Shown here one piece after another: positions 16,615 through 24,177 of a DNA stretch of 64,000 nt (positions within the stretch are counted from its first letter, which is position 1; each line of letters starts with the position of its first letter). The position numbers and the translations under genes were made by a program. A model generated the notes under the pieces. That model saw only the letters and a list, made by a program, of their open reading frames with translations, was not told the origin of the DNA and did not search any database. This stretch comes from Sphingosinicella humi (GTDB taxonomy: Bacteria > Pseudomonadota > Alphaproteobacteria > Sphingomonadales > Sphingomonadaceae): the NCBI RefSeq assembly GCF_003129465.1, contig NZ_QFFF01000001.1, forward strand, positions 908,501 to 972,500, in the 5' to 3' direction.

Positions 16615-17152
16615 GATATTCCTTCCCCATTCTGCTTGAACCGGCGCCGCTTGGTTCCGTCTCCAATGAGAACCGAACGGTGCCGACCTGGGGAAGCGCG
16701 CCCTTTGACTCGCCCCCCGACGGTGATTGAAGGATTAAGATGCTTTGGATGATCCGCACATCCCCCATTTTGGGGAACTGAAAGCGATGCTCGCGTTCGC
16801 TGAGAGCATTTTTTCGTTTGTTTTGATATAGATCGCGAAGGCAACATGGAAACTGCCACGCCTGAAGTAATCAAATTTGGGCATTAAAGTTCTTTCACGT
16901 CCAATTTTGAGACGTTCCTATCTTCCATCGTAAATGAGTTAATCTGCTCTGATACCGGCGCTGCTCGACACTTAGTCTTGCTTGTAAATATCCACCGCCA
17001 CGAAGTGTGCAGTCACTCTCGGTCCCGAATAGCAGCACCTGGGCAGCCCGTGTGATTGACATTACTCATCTTCCAAGATTTCCTTGCAGAAACGGGATGT
17101 TTGGATCGCAGTTTTATTTCGGCCGCGGATCCAGACCGTTAAGAGGGGGATT
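16615..17152. promoter_or_regulatory. 538-bp AT-rich divergent spacer between pilin and LuxR-type genes
   Basis: No convincing gene is present. From about 16790 to 17000 the base composition is clearly richer in A and T than the neighbourhood (runs such as CATTTTTTCG, TTTGTTTTGATATAG, AATCAAATTTGGGCATTAAAG). The spacer contains the start regions of two divergent genes. Such composition and length suit regulated promoters or nucleoid-protein binding; a specific box was not identified. Confidence 0.5.
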
Positions 17153-17752
17153 ATGGAAGTCGGATGTGGGGAGACGGAGGTGCTGCGGGGCGATGGGCCG
17201 CCGTGGCTGGCGCTACAATGGATCGACGGCGACCCGCTGCCCCGCTGTCTCGTCAACAACGCGCTGGAGCTGGTCTGGGCCAATCCACCAGCGCAGGGTC
17301 ATTTCCTGAAGGGCCGGGACATCGAATGCTATGATGGCGTAATCACTCTCAGTAATCCGGGACGGTTGGCGGCATTTGCCAAGTTCGTGCTCGGCTGCGG
17401 GCGAGAGGTCTCGACGTTCTGCTTACCTCGGGACAATGGCGACGGATTCCTGCTGTTCAGGGCGCGGGAAGTCGGCCGGCACGGCGGGCAACGCTTTTTC
17501 GGAATAGCTTTCCATTCGAGTGAGCCATTAGCCGAATGGCGCTATGCGGACCTCAACATAGCCTTTCAACTCACGCGCAGCGAAATTAAGGTCGTGGAGA
17601 AGTTGGCGGAAGGTCATACGACAGACGAGATCGCCTCCGACATGAGGATATCGATCGCAACCGTCCGATCCCATCTGAAGCATGTCTACGCAAAACTGGA
17701 AGTTACCTCGCGCGAAGGCTTGTTCTCGCGTATTCAACCTTTCCGCCTCTGA
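17153..17752 (+). CDS. LuxR-type transcription regulator without receiver domain
   Basis: A 199-residue protein. The C-terminal 65 residues form a LuxR-type helix-turn-helix (FQLTRSEIKVVEKLAEGHTTDEIA ... ISIATVRSHLKHVYAKLEVTSREGLFS). The N-terminal 130 residues lack a phospho-acceptor receiver and instead look like a PAS-like sensing region (LPRCLVNNALELVWANPPAQGHF). ATG at 17153 after GAGGGGG. It diverges from the pilin operon across an AT-rich spacer, so it is a candidate regulator of the pilus. Ligand and targets are unknown. Confidence 0.8.
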   Translation: MEVGCGETEVLRGDGPPWLALQWIDGDPLPRCLVNNALELVWANPPAQGHFLKGRDIECYDGVITLSNPGRLAAFAKFVLGCGREVSTFCLPRDNGDGFLLFRAREVGRHGGQRFFGIAFHSSEPLAEWRYADLNIAFQLTRSEIKVVEKLAEGHTTDEIASDMRISIATVRSHLKHVYAKLEVTSREGLFSRIQPFRL

Positions 17753-18040
17753 GCGAGTGCCAACAGCGGAGGCACACCGGTCGAACCCAGGCTGCGGCAG
17801 CAGATCCGGACAGGCGGAAGACGGTGGAGCAAGTTTGGAGACAGCCCCGTCCGCTTCCATGCGCCCGTCCGGCACGAATGGGGAAGGAATCCCTAGTCGC
17901 ACGATCATGGTAAATCCTTACGATTTCCCTCACAAGCTGCGGCTATTCGCATTTCCCTCGGTTAGCCCGAAATATCCGCCACCCCGCCGCATGGACGGGT
18001 GTCCTAAACCGGGGCATCCAATCTTCGGCCATGGCGGCAG

Positions 18041-18379
18041 ATGGACCTAGACACTATCCATCCCGCAATGCGCAGGACAATCAAAGAGTCGGAACTTGGG
18101 ACGCTCGTAGAGACGCTGCTTGAGAGCCAGGCCATGATAGCGTCCTACGTCTATATCGAGATGATCAATCGTGGCTTGATGGAGCGATGCGAGGCGGCAG
18201 GGCGGCTTCGAGTCCTCGGAGGAGTGGTCGGCGATGCACGCCAGATGGATGCCCAAATCTCGCGCGACTTGGCGTCGAAGCTGATCGACTATGCGGACGC
18301 GATCGCCGGTGGCGACGAGCCGGCACCGGGCGGCGACGCCAAACCACGATTCAGGCTGATCGAGGGCGGAAGAGCCTGA
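18041..18379 (+). CDS. Hypothetical protein
   Basis: A 112-residue soluble protein, mainly helical by composition (IKESELGTLVETLLESQAMIASYVYIEMINRGLMERC), with a flexible glycine- and proline-rich stretch before the C-terminal RFRLIEGGRA. I do not recognise a family. The frame has codon use like the neighbours, and the opposite-strand frame over the same bases is less protein-like. It starts 288 bp after the LuxR-type gene, with no gene in between, and converges on the winged-helix gene with only 8 nt between the stops. Its position between two regulators hints at a regulatory partner, but this is weak. Confidence 0.5.
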   Translation: MDLDTIHPAMRRTIKESELGTLVETLLESQAMIASYVYIEMINRGLMERCEAAGRLRVLGGVVGDARQMDAQISRDLASKLIDYADAIAGGDEPAPGGDAKPRFRLIEGGRA

Positions 18380-18387
18380 CGGAGCCG

Positions 18388-18975
18388 TTAGCCCGGTCGC
18401 CTGCGGGAGTCGGGAAATTCTGGTGCCATCGTGTCGCATTCCTCGACAACGAGAGCCCAACCGCGCCCGCGATGGGATTGTATGAAAGTCCGGCCGCCGC
18501 TGACCAGCTTTAACTTGCGCCGCAAATTCGAGAGGAACACATCGACAATGCGGTCGGCCGGGCGTTCTGCGTCACGATAGAGGTGGGCGAGCAGCCGCTC
18601 CCGAGATACGGGGGCAGGCGCCTCGACCCAGAGCAGCTCCAGCACTAGGGCTTCGGAATCGGTGAGATCCAGCTTGCGTCTGCCGAGACGGAATTCGCGG
18701 TCGACCGCGTTGTACGCCAAGCGTGTCGGGAAGGCGGTGGCGGGGGTCGTATCGGCATTGAGCGCCGCCAGAACGCTGGCGATGAGCTCACCCCGGTGCT
18801 CATTGAGGACCTGGCGCATCCGCCCCGACCGGCCATTGTCGAGAAGCGTGTCGCGAGCGAGCTCCCGGGCCTCATCGAGCGTCCGGCGAGCATCCGCCAT
18901 CGCGGATTCGATTTCATCCAACCGCTTCGCACATTCATCGAGCAGCCCGACGAGTGAGTCTGAAGATAGAGGCAT
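18388..18975 (-). CDS. OmpR-type winged-helix protein without receiver
   Basis: A 195-residue protein. The C-terminal half is an OmpR/PhoB-type DNA-binding domain: FRLGRRKLDLTDSEALVLELL, then VSRERLLAHLYR, then RIVDVFLSNLRRKLKL and HRGRGWALV. The N-terminal half is predicted to be a charged coiled coil (LLDECAKRLDEIESAMADARRTLDEA), not a receiver domain, so phosphorylation control is absent and dimerisation may go through the coil. ATG at 18975 with GGAG upstream; a longer frame from 19059 lacks a ribosome site. Its promoter region at about 19010-19045 is very AT-rich. Targets are unknown; the pilus locus 2 kb away is a candidate. Confidence 0.72.
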   Translation of the reverse strand: MPLSSDSLVGLLDECAKRLDEIESAMADARRTLDEARELARDTLLDNGRSGRMRQVLNEHRGELIASVLAALNADTTPATAFPTRLAYNAVDREFRLGRRKLDLTDSEALVLELLWVEAPAPVSRERLLAHLYRDAERPADRIVDVFLSNLRRKLKLVSGGRTFIQSHRGRGWALVVEECDTMAPEFPDSRRRPG

Positions 18976-19445
18976 ATTGGGCTCCGCTCGCCGATCAGAG
19001 GAGCGTGACCCTATGATTAATGTGTTAATAAAATTCTTAAACTGAGCGACATGTGACACTCATAAATTCTCGACCGATCAATTTCCGGGTCTGACGGGCG
19101 AGCAGCTCTGCAACTGGCTCAGCGCGGCACCGTTGGTCTGATACGGAATCACAGCGGCTGCGGCCTGTCTTAATGTGGTTGACGGGGCGCAGGTCGAGCA
19201 TCCGCTTTCCGGAAGTTTAAGCGCACCCGGAAACGACCGGGAGGGGTGAGTCGCCCTGAAACTTGCATGGCAGGTCACGATGCACTGACTCGGCTCAGCG
19301 TCCGCTTGGCATGTCCGACGTCTGCCTTTGGGGCGCAGAGCGGTCAAAAAAGCCAGCCGAACCGCTGAGCGCTCAGCCCTCGGGAGAATGACCGAGGCGG
19401 GCGGTCTCTTTCGCTCGGAACGCTTCTGTGGGATTGAGCCCAGCC
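18976..19445. other. Non-coding spacer of about 470 bp
   Basis: No gene that I can support. The first 70 bp (18995-19045) are AT-rich (TTAATGTGTTAATAAAATTCTTAAAC) and probably hold the promoter of the leftward winged-helix gene. The rest is GC-rich with short open frames on the minus strand (around 19078-19347) that have no ribosome site and cysteine- and serine-rich nonsense-like translation. Confidence 0.5.
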
Positions 19446-20885
19446 ATGCTTGACGACCTGAAGCTGCAAATCAGCGGCCTGCGCGCCGCGATGGCGGCGC
19501 TGGAGCCCGACGGTGAAAAACGGGAAGAGCTTAGCAGCCGCGCCCTCGCCCATGCGGCGGCCTATCTCGATGAGGTTCCGGACGCTCCGACCAACCGGCC
19601 TTGGGCGGAGGTTTTCTCGCGCCGGCTCGACCCTGAATTCGCCGAAGAAGGGCGCGATGCGGCCGAGGTGTTCGATTATGTCGCGGCCTGCGTTGACCGG
19701 CCCGGCTTCGCGACCACTTCGCCTCGCTTCATGGCCTACATACCCGGCGGCGGGCTGTTCCACTCTGCACTCGGGGACTTCCTCGCCGCGGTATCCAACA
19801 AATATTCCGGCTTTGCCTCGGCCAGTCCCGGCGCGGTGCGCCTGGAGAATGCGACCACGCAGTGGCTGGCGAACGTCATCGGCTATCCCGCAGAGGCAGC
19901 CGGCACCCTGACCTCCGGCGGCAGTATCGCCAACCTGACGGCGGTCGTCGCCGCGCGCGATGCAAAGGATCCTGAAGGCGGAGGCGCCGTTTACGCTACG
20001 CGCTTCGCGCATCATTGCGTCGACAAGGCCCTGCACATTTCCGGTCGGGGAAAATCCCCCAGGCGAATGATAGCGACCGATGAGCGCTACCGGATGTCGG
20101 TCGAAGCGCTCGAGGAGGCGCTGGAGCAGGACCAGGCCGCGGGCATTCGTCCATGGCTCGTTATCGCCTCTGCCGGCACTGTGGATACAGGCGCGGTCGA
20201 CCCGCTCGATAACATCGCCTCCTTGTGCCGCCGCTACGGCGCCTGGTTCCATGTTGACGGCGCCTATGGCGGCCTGTTCGCGCTTTGCGACGACGGCCGG
20301 CGCCTTTTGTCCGGGATCGATCGTGCCGACAGCGTTGCCCTGGATCCGCACAAGACCCTGTTCCTGCCCTACGGGACCGGCGCGGTGCTCGTGCGCGACG
20401 GTCGCCACCTGCTCGAAGCCTTCAGCGCGAGCGCCGAATATATCCGCCCGCTTGGAGACTCCGAAGTGGGGCCCTCCCCCGCCGACTTGTCGCCCGAACT
20501 CACCCGCCACTTTCGGGCGCTGCGCTTATGGCTGCCGCTGCAGATCGCCGGCCTATCCGCGTTCCGGGCGGCCCAGGCGGAAAAGCTGGCGCTTGCCCGC
20601 TATTTTCATGCGCGACTCAAGGAGATCGACAGGTTCGATCCGGGCCCGACTCCCGACCTGTCGGTCGTCGCCTTCCGATATCGTCCGACGAGCGGAGACC
20701 CGGATGACTTCAACGAGCGGTTGCTTCGCCATGTGCAGGAGGAAGGTCGGGTTATGCTGAGCGGCACGCGCATAGACGGCCGGTACACGCTCCGATGCGC
20801 CATTCTCTCCTTCCGCACGCACATCGAGGACGTGGATGAAGCCGTGGCCGCCCTTCTGCGCGGCGCCGCTCGGCTTGAGGGCTGA
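19446..20885 (+). CDS. PLP-dependent group II amino-acid decarboxylase
   Basis: A 479-residue fold-type I PLP enzyme of the aromatic-amino-acid/glutamate decarboxylase family. Seen: YIPGGGLFHSALGDFLAAVSNKY near the N-terminus, TSGGSIANLTAVVAARD, WFHVDGAYGG (cofactor aspartate), and SVALDPHKTLFLPYG with the PLP lysine at about residue 303. The family converts aromatic amino acids to amines, or related substrates; the substrate here is not clear from sequence. ATG at 19446; a GTG 18 nt upstream is in frame but lacks a better site. It precedes the Rieske-FAD gene by about 290 bp holding a TATAAT and a palindrome, so it is probably not in the same operon. Confidence 0.83.
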   Translation: MLDDLKLQISGLRAAMAALEPDGEKREELSSRALAHAAAYLDEVPDAPTNRPWAEVFSRRLDPEFAEEGRDAAEVFDYVAACVDRPGFATTSPRFMAYIPGGGLFHSALGDFLAAVSNKYSGFASASPGAVRLENATTQWLANVIGYPAEAAGTLTSGGSIANLTAVVAARDAKDPEGGGAVYATRFAHHCVDKALHISGRGKSPRRMIATDERYRMSVEALEEALEQDQAAGIRPWLVIASAGTVDTGAVDPLDNIASLCRRYGAWFHVDGAYGGLFALCDDGRRLLSGIDRADSVALDPHKTLFLPYGTGAVLVRDGRHLLEAFSASAEYIRPLGDSEVGPSPADLSPELTRHFRALRLWLPLQIAGLSAFRAAQAEKLALARYFHARLKEIDRFDPGPTPDLSVVAFRYRPTSGDPDDFNERLLRHVQEEGRVMLSGTRIDGRYTLRCAILSFRTHIEDVDEAVAALLRGAARLEG

Positions 20886-20936
20886 TTGTTAGCGCCGGCC
20901 GCGGGATGCCGGTGATCGCGCTGCTCCGAAGGGTTG

Positions 20937-20960
20937 TATAATAATATCGTGACACGATAT
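20937..20960. promoter_or_regulatory. TATAAT box with overlapping perfect operator-like palindrome
   Basis: A consensus TATAAT at 20937-20942 is followed 1 nt later by a perfect palindrome ATATCGTG-A-CACGATAT at 20944-20960, i.e. across the expected transcription start. This is the layout of a repressor site. The -35 hexamer is not clear. It lies in the 290-bp gap between the PLP decarboxylase and the Rieske-FAD gene, about 215 bp before the latter. No PadR or TetR regulator is seen adjacent. Function is inference. Confidence 0.5.
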
Positions 20961-21175
20961 ATTCATAAGCCGATGTCGCCATGACCTCGGTCTAAGAGGC
21001 GGTCGCTCGATTGAGTTGAAACCGCAGCCTTACCGCAGGATGCCGGTCGCCGCGGACTGAGGCAGGCCCATACCGAGCCCATCCCGGACTGCTCGCACGA
21101 GGGCGGAGCTGCGGACCAGGAAAGTCGGCCTGCCGGACGAAGGTCACTGCCGACACCCTCCACGAGGACGATCGA

Positions 21176-22756
21176 ATGACCGAAAAATGTACAGAATTCG
21201 AAGGGCCGGATTTCACACAAGGTGTACCGCGCGCGACGATCACGGACGGAACAATGCTGCTCGGGCACGTAGGCGACGAACCGCTGCTGCTGGTCGGGCG
21301 CGGCGATGAACTGTTCGCCGTGGGCGCGTCCTGTCCGCATTATGGCGCTCCACTCGGCGATGGGCTGTTGGTCAGCGAGACCGTCCGCTGCCCCTGGCAT
21401 CACGCCTGCTTCAGCCTGCGCACCGGCGAAGTGCTGCGCGCGCCCGCGTTGGACCCGCTGCCATGTTTCCGCGTCGAAGAGGCCGGCGGCGTCGTTCGAG
21501 TTCGCGAAAGGCTGGAGAGGGCGGCACGGCCGCCTCGAGCCGATGCTGGTGCGCCCCTCTCGGTGGTGATCGTTGGCGGCGGCGCCGCCGGATGTGCCGC
21601 GGCCGCGACGCTCCGCAATGAGGGATATTCGGGGCCGGTGACGATGCTGAGCGCTGATGGGTCGCTGCCATGCGACCGGCCCAACCTGTCGAAAGGGTAT
21701 CTGGCCGGAGCCGCATCGGAGGAGTCGAACCTGCTCCGGCCGGCTGAATTCTACCAGGAGAACAGCATAGACGTGCGCCTGAACGCGCGCGTGGCTGCGA
21801 TCAATGTCGAGCGCCGGCGGGTCGAGTTGGTGGACGGCAGTCACCACAGCTTTGGCGCTCTCCTGCTCGCCACCGGCGCCGAACCGGTGCGGCTCGACAT
21901 TCCCGGCTCCCATCAGCCGCACGTCCGCTACCTGCGAACGCTTGCCGACAGCCGTGCGCTCGCCGCCGCCGCCCAGTCGGCGAAGCATGCGGTGGTGATC
22001 GGCGCAAGCTTCATTGGCCTCGAGGTCGCGTCGTCGCTGCGCGCACGCAGCATCGAAGTCGATGTCGTCGGGCTTGAGGCGGTCCCGATGGAAAAGATTC
22101 TCGGGGCACAGGTCGGCACCTTCCTTCGCGCAATGCACGAGGAACATGGCGTGACCTTCCACCTCGGTGCGACGGCGGCCTCGATCGGCGAACACAGCGT
22201 GACGCTCGACAATGGCGAGACGATCGACGCGGATCTGGTTGTAATCGGCATCGGCGTGCGGCCGTCCACTGAGCTGGCGGAGCAGGCAGGCTTGGCGGTC
22301 GACGGCGGCGTCCTCGTCGACGAATGTCTCGAAACGAGCGCCGCCGGCATCTTCGCCGCCGGCGACATCGCGCGCTGGCCTGACCCGCTCACCGGCGAGT
22401 TCATCCGCGTCGAGCATTTCGTCGTGGCGGAGCAGCAGGGCCAGACTGCCGCCCGCAATATCCTTGGCCGCCGCGAACCGTTCGACGCGGTGCCGTTCTT
22501 CTGGACCGAACAATATGATCTCGGCATCGCCTATGTCGGGCATGCGGAAGGCTGGGACGAGGCCGAGATAGACGGCCGCATCGATGATCGAGACTGCTCG
22601 ATCACCTATCGCCGCGACGGCCGCAAGTTGGCGGCCGCGCTGATTCACCGGGATTTGGACGGTCTTCATGCGGAGGTCGAATTCGAAAGGCGTATCGCCG
22701 CAGGCGCGGCCGCCGCTGCGAGTTGTCCGGACGTTCGCAAGCCGGTGACGGCCTGA
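21176..22756 (+). CDS. Rieske [2Fe-2S]/FAD-dependent oxidoreductase
   Basis: A 526-residue fusion. Residues 1-110 are a Rieske domain with C53-P-H55 and C72-PW-H75 cluster ligands (SCPHYGAPL; RCPWHHACF). Then a pyridine-nucleotide-disulfide-oxidoreductase-like module: FAD motif VVIVGGGAAGCAAAATL, NAD(P)-binding motif AVVIGASFIGLEVASSL, and GIFAAGDIARWPD for the flavin. The C-terminal part is like reductase-C domains (VEHFVVAEQQG; FFWTEQYDLGIAYVG). This layout is found in AIF-like and nitrite/ferredoxin-reductase-like proteins that carry electrons from NAD(P)H. Physiological acceptor unknown. Genes for a DUF488 protein and an AhpD-like protein follow closely, suggesting one redox/stress operon. 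Confidence 0.85.
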   Translation: MTEKCTEFEGPDFTQGVPRATITDGTMLLGHVGDEPLLLVGRGDELFAVGASCPHYGAPLGDGLLVSETVRCPWHHACFSLRTGEVLRAPALDPLPCFRVEEAGGVVRVRERLERAARPPRADAGAPLSVVIVGGGAAGCAAAATLRNEGYSGPVTMLSADGSLPCDRPNLSKGYLAGAASEESNLLRPAEFYQENSIDVRLNARVAAINVERRRVELVDGSHHSFGALLLATGAEPVRLDIPGSHQPHVRYLRTLADSRALAAAAQSAKHAVVIGASFIGLEVASSLRARSIEVDVVGLEAVPMEKILGAQVGTFLRAMHEEHGVTFHLGATAASIGEHSVTLDNGETIDADLVVIGIGVRPSTELAEQAGLAVDGGVLVDECLETSAAGIFAAGDIARWPDPLTGEFIRVEHFVVAEQQGQTAARNILGRREPFDAVPFFWTEQYDLGIAYVGHAEGWDEAEIDGRIDDRDCSITYRRDGRKLAAALIHRDLDGLHAEVEFERRIAAGAAAAASCPDVRKPVTA

Positions 22757-22759
22757 AGC

Positions 22760-23137
22760 ATGGGGAACGGCATAAAAGCGGCTAATATCCGGTTGAAGCG
22801 CGCCTACGAGCCGCCGGCGACAAGCGACGGACGGCGCATATTGGTCGATCGCCTATGGCCGCGCGGGATCAGCAAGGCCGATGCCGCCATAGATCGGTGG
22901 ATGAAGGACATCGCGCCCAGCACGGATCTGCGGGAATGGTTCGGCCACGATGCCGAGCGCTGGCCCGAGTTTCAAAGGCGCTACGCCTTGGAGGTCCGCA
23001 AGCACCGCGAACAGCTCGCAGAGTTGCGTCGCCTCGCCCGGAAAGATCCGCTCACGCTCGTCTATTCGGCGCGCGACGAGGCGCATAACGACGCCGTCGC
23101 GCTGAGGCAGGTCCTCCTCGGCCGATCACCCGCGTGA
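22760..23137 (+). CDS. DUF488 family protein (YeaO-like)
   Basis: A 125-residue protein with the DUF488/YeaO signature: IRLKRAYEPP, GRRILVDRLWPRGISK, and LREWFGHDAERWPEFQRRY, ending in LVYSARDEAHNDAVALRQVL. No biochemical role is established for this family; members often sit beside redox and stress genes. The ATG at 22760 is 3 nt after the Rieske-FAD stop, and its own stop is 16 nt before the AhpD-like gene, consistent with a single operon. Length is typical for the family. Confidence 0.85.
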   Translation: MGNGIKAANIRLKRAYEPPATSDGRRILVDRLWPRGISKADAAIDRWMKDIAPSTDLREWFGHDAERWPEFQRRYALEVRKHREQLAELRRLARKDPLTLVYSARDEAHNDAVALRQVLLGRSPA

Positions 23138-23153
23138 ACCCAAGGAGATCGCC

Positions 23154-23543
23154 ATGCCGCAACTATTTCCACCCGTCACGAAGGAGCTCGCCCACGCGCG
23201 TAATGCACTGGCGCCTGAAACCGCGGCGGCCTTCCAGACCTTCAGTCGGCAGGTCTTCGTCGAAGGCGCGCTGGCCGCGAAGACCAAGCAGATCATCGCG
23301 GTCGCCGTCGCTCACGTCACCCAATGTCCTTACTGCATCAAGGGCCACACTAAGGCGGCGCTTCGCGCCGGCGCATCCGACGAGGAACTGATGGAGGCGA
23401 TCTGGGTGGCGGCTGAGATGCGCGCGGGCGGCACCTACGCGCATTCGCTCCTCGCCGTCGCCGAAATGGATGCGGGCTCGGCGGGAGGGTCCAATGCCGG
23501 ACGACCGTCGCCGGAACTTGGAGGCGAAGAACATGCCGGTTGA
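23154..23543 (+). CDS. AhpD-like carboxymuconolactone decarboxylase-family protein
   Basis: A 129-residue protein with the peroxidase-type CxxC-xxxH motif: C58-PY-C61 and H65 (VTQCPYCIKGHTKAALRAGAS), as in AhpD-like alkylhydroperoxidase domains. These proteins reduce peroxides with a cysteine pair or decarboxylate ring compounds; the CPYC motif favours the redox role. ATG at 23154 with AAGGAGATCGCC upstream. Its C-terminal 25 residues (GSAGGSNAGRPSPELGGEEHAG) look like a low-complexity extension and overlap the start region of the decayed gene downstream. It is the third gene of the redox block. Confidence 0.83.
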   Translation: MPQLFPPVTKELAHARNALAPETAAAFQTFSRQVFVEGALAAKTKQIIAVAVAHVTQCPYCIKGHTKAALRAGASDEELMEAIWVAAEMRAGGTYAHSLLAVAEMDAGSAGGSNAGRPSPELGGEEHAG

Positions 23544-23859
23544 GGGGGATGCCAGCGCCGTTCGCGAAGCGGTCGGGATATTCCACGAGCGCAGGACTTC
23601 CAGGTGGCGATCGACGAAACTGCTCAGCTCAGGCTTTCAACGTGCCGAGTTAAGCCTACTGGCCAGCGAGAATGTCGTGGAGGAGAAACTCGGCCATCGG
23701 TACCAGAGGGTGGAGGCGTTGGCCGACGATCCCTCAGCGCCGCGAGCCGCTTATGTATCAACTGAAGCCATAGGTGACGCCGAGGGCGGCCTGATCGGCG
23801 GGCTCACCTATGTCGGTGACTCCCGCAGTGTTCGAGTTGGGCGCATAGCGGACGTCTAG
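23533..23859 (+). pseudogene. Decayed DUF-type stress protein gene with compensating frameshifts
   Basis: The frame from the ATG at 23533 (after GGAGG) encodes MPVEGDASAVREAVGIF, then a nonsense segment, then LLSSGFQRAELSLLASENVV and AYVSTEAIGDAEGGLIGG. Conserved relatives of this type have a continuous helix where the nonsense lies. Restoring one base after codon GAG near 23585 and removing one A in GAAACTG near 23622 gives HEAQDFQVAIDELLSSG, a natural sequence. So two indels of opposite sign cancel over about 36 bp. The conserved C-terminal glycine-rich and HAHYLEEQL-like half is missing after TYVG at about 23815, and a stop follows at 23857-23859. Likely a recent pseudogene; a sequencing error is an alternative. 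Confidence 0.6.
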
Positions 23860-23951
23860 CGGTAGCCGCAGCATCGCTCCTGAGGCGCCAGTTCTCGAGA
23901 GTCCTCTATGGGGAGGCCGGGAACTAGCAGTTTTCCGCCGATGTCTGAAGG

Positions 23952-24027
23952 TGGTGCCGCTTGGGGGACTCGAACCCACGACCCCATCATTACGAATGAT
24001 GTGCTCTACCAGCTGAGCTAAAGCGGC
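23952..24027 (-). tRNA. tRNA-Thr (CGT anticodon)
   Basis: Minus-strand 76-nt cloverleaf including encoded CCA: acceptor GCCGCTT pairs with AAGCGGC, D-arm GCTCAGCTGGTAGAGC, anticodon arm CATCA-TTCGTAA-TGATG with anticodon CGT, and T-arm GTGGG-TTCGAGT-CCCCC-type with TTCGA. CGT reads ACG, so the tRNA is threonine. Standard tRNA geometry; very secure. Confidence 0.95.
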
Positions 24028-24177
24028 TTATCCGGTCAAGGGGCGGCCTGTATCAGCGGGTTTCGGCAAAGACAAGCGGCCATAAGGGCGGGGATTGCCA
24101 AACAGGCTTAACGCTTTCGCAACCATGGCGGGTGCAGGATTCCACCCTCTGGTCAAAGGCCGCGAAGGGCAGCGCGC

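Noticed and set aside
19078..19347. Leftward frame of 89 codons in the spacer before the PLP decarboxylase
   Set aside because: No ribosome site, cysteine- and serine-rich nonsense-like translation and no homology recognised.
23758..23979. Minus-strand frame ending RYAPNSNTAGVT...GVTYGFS, like an outer-membrane protein C-terminus
   Set aside because: It overlaps the conserved part of the decayed stress-protein gene on the plus strand and has no upstream barrel or start; probably chance, though a fused remnant of an outer-membrane gene is not excluded.
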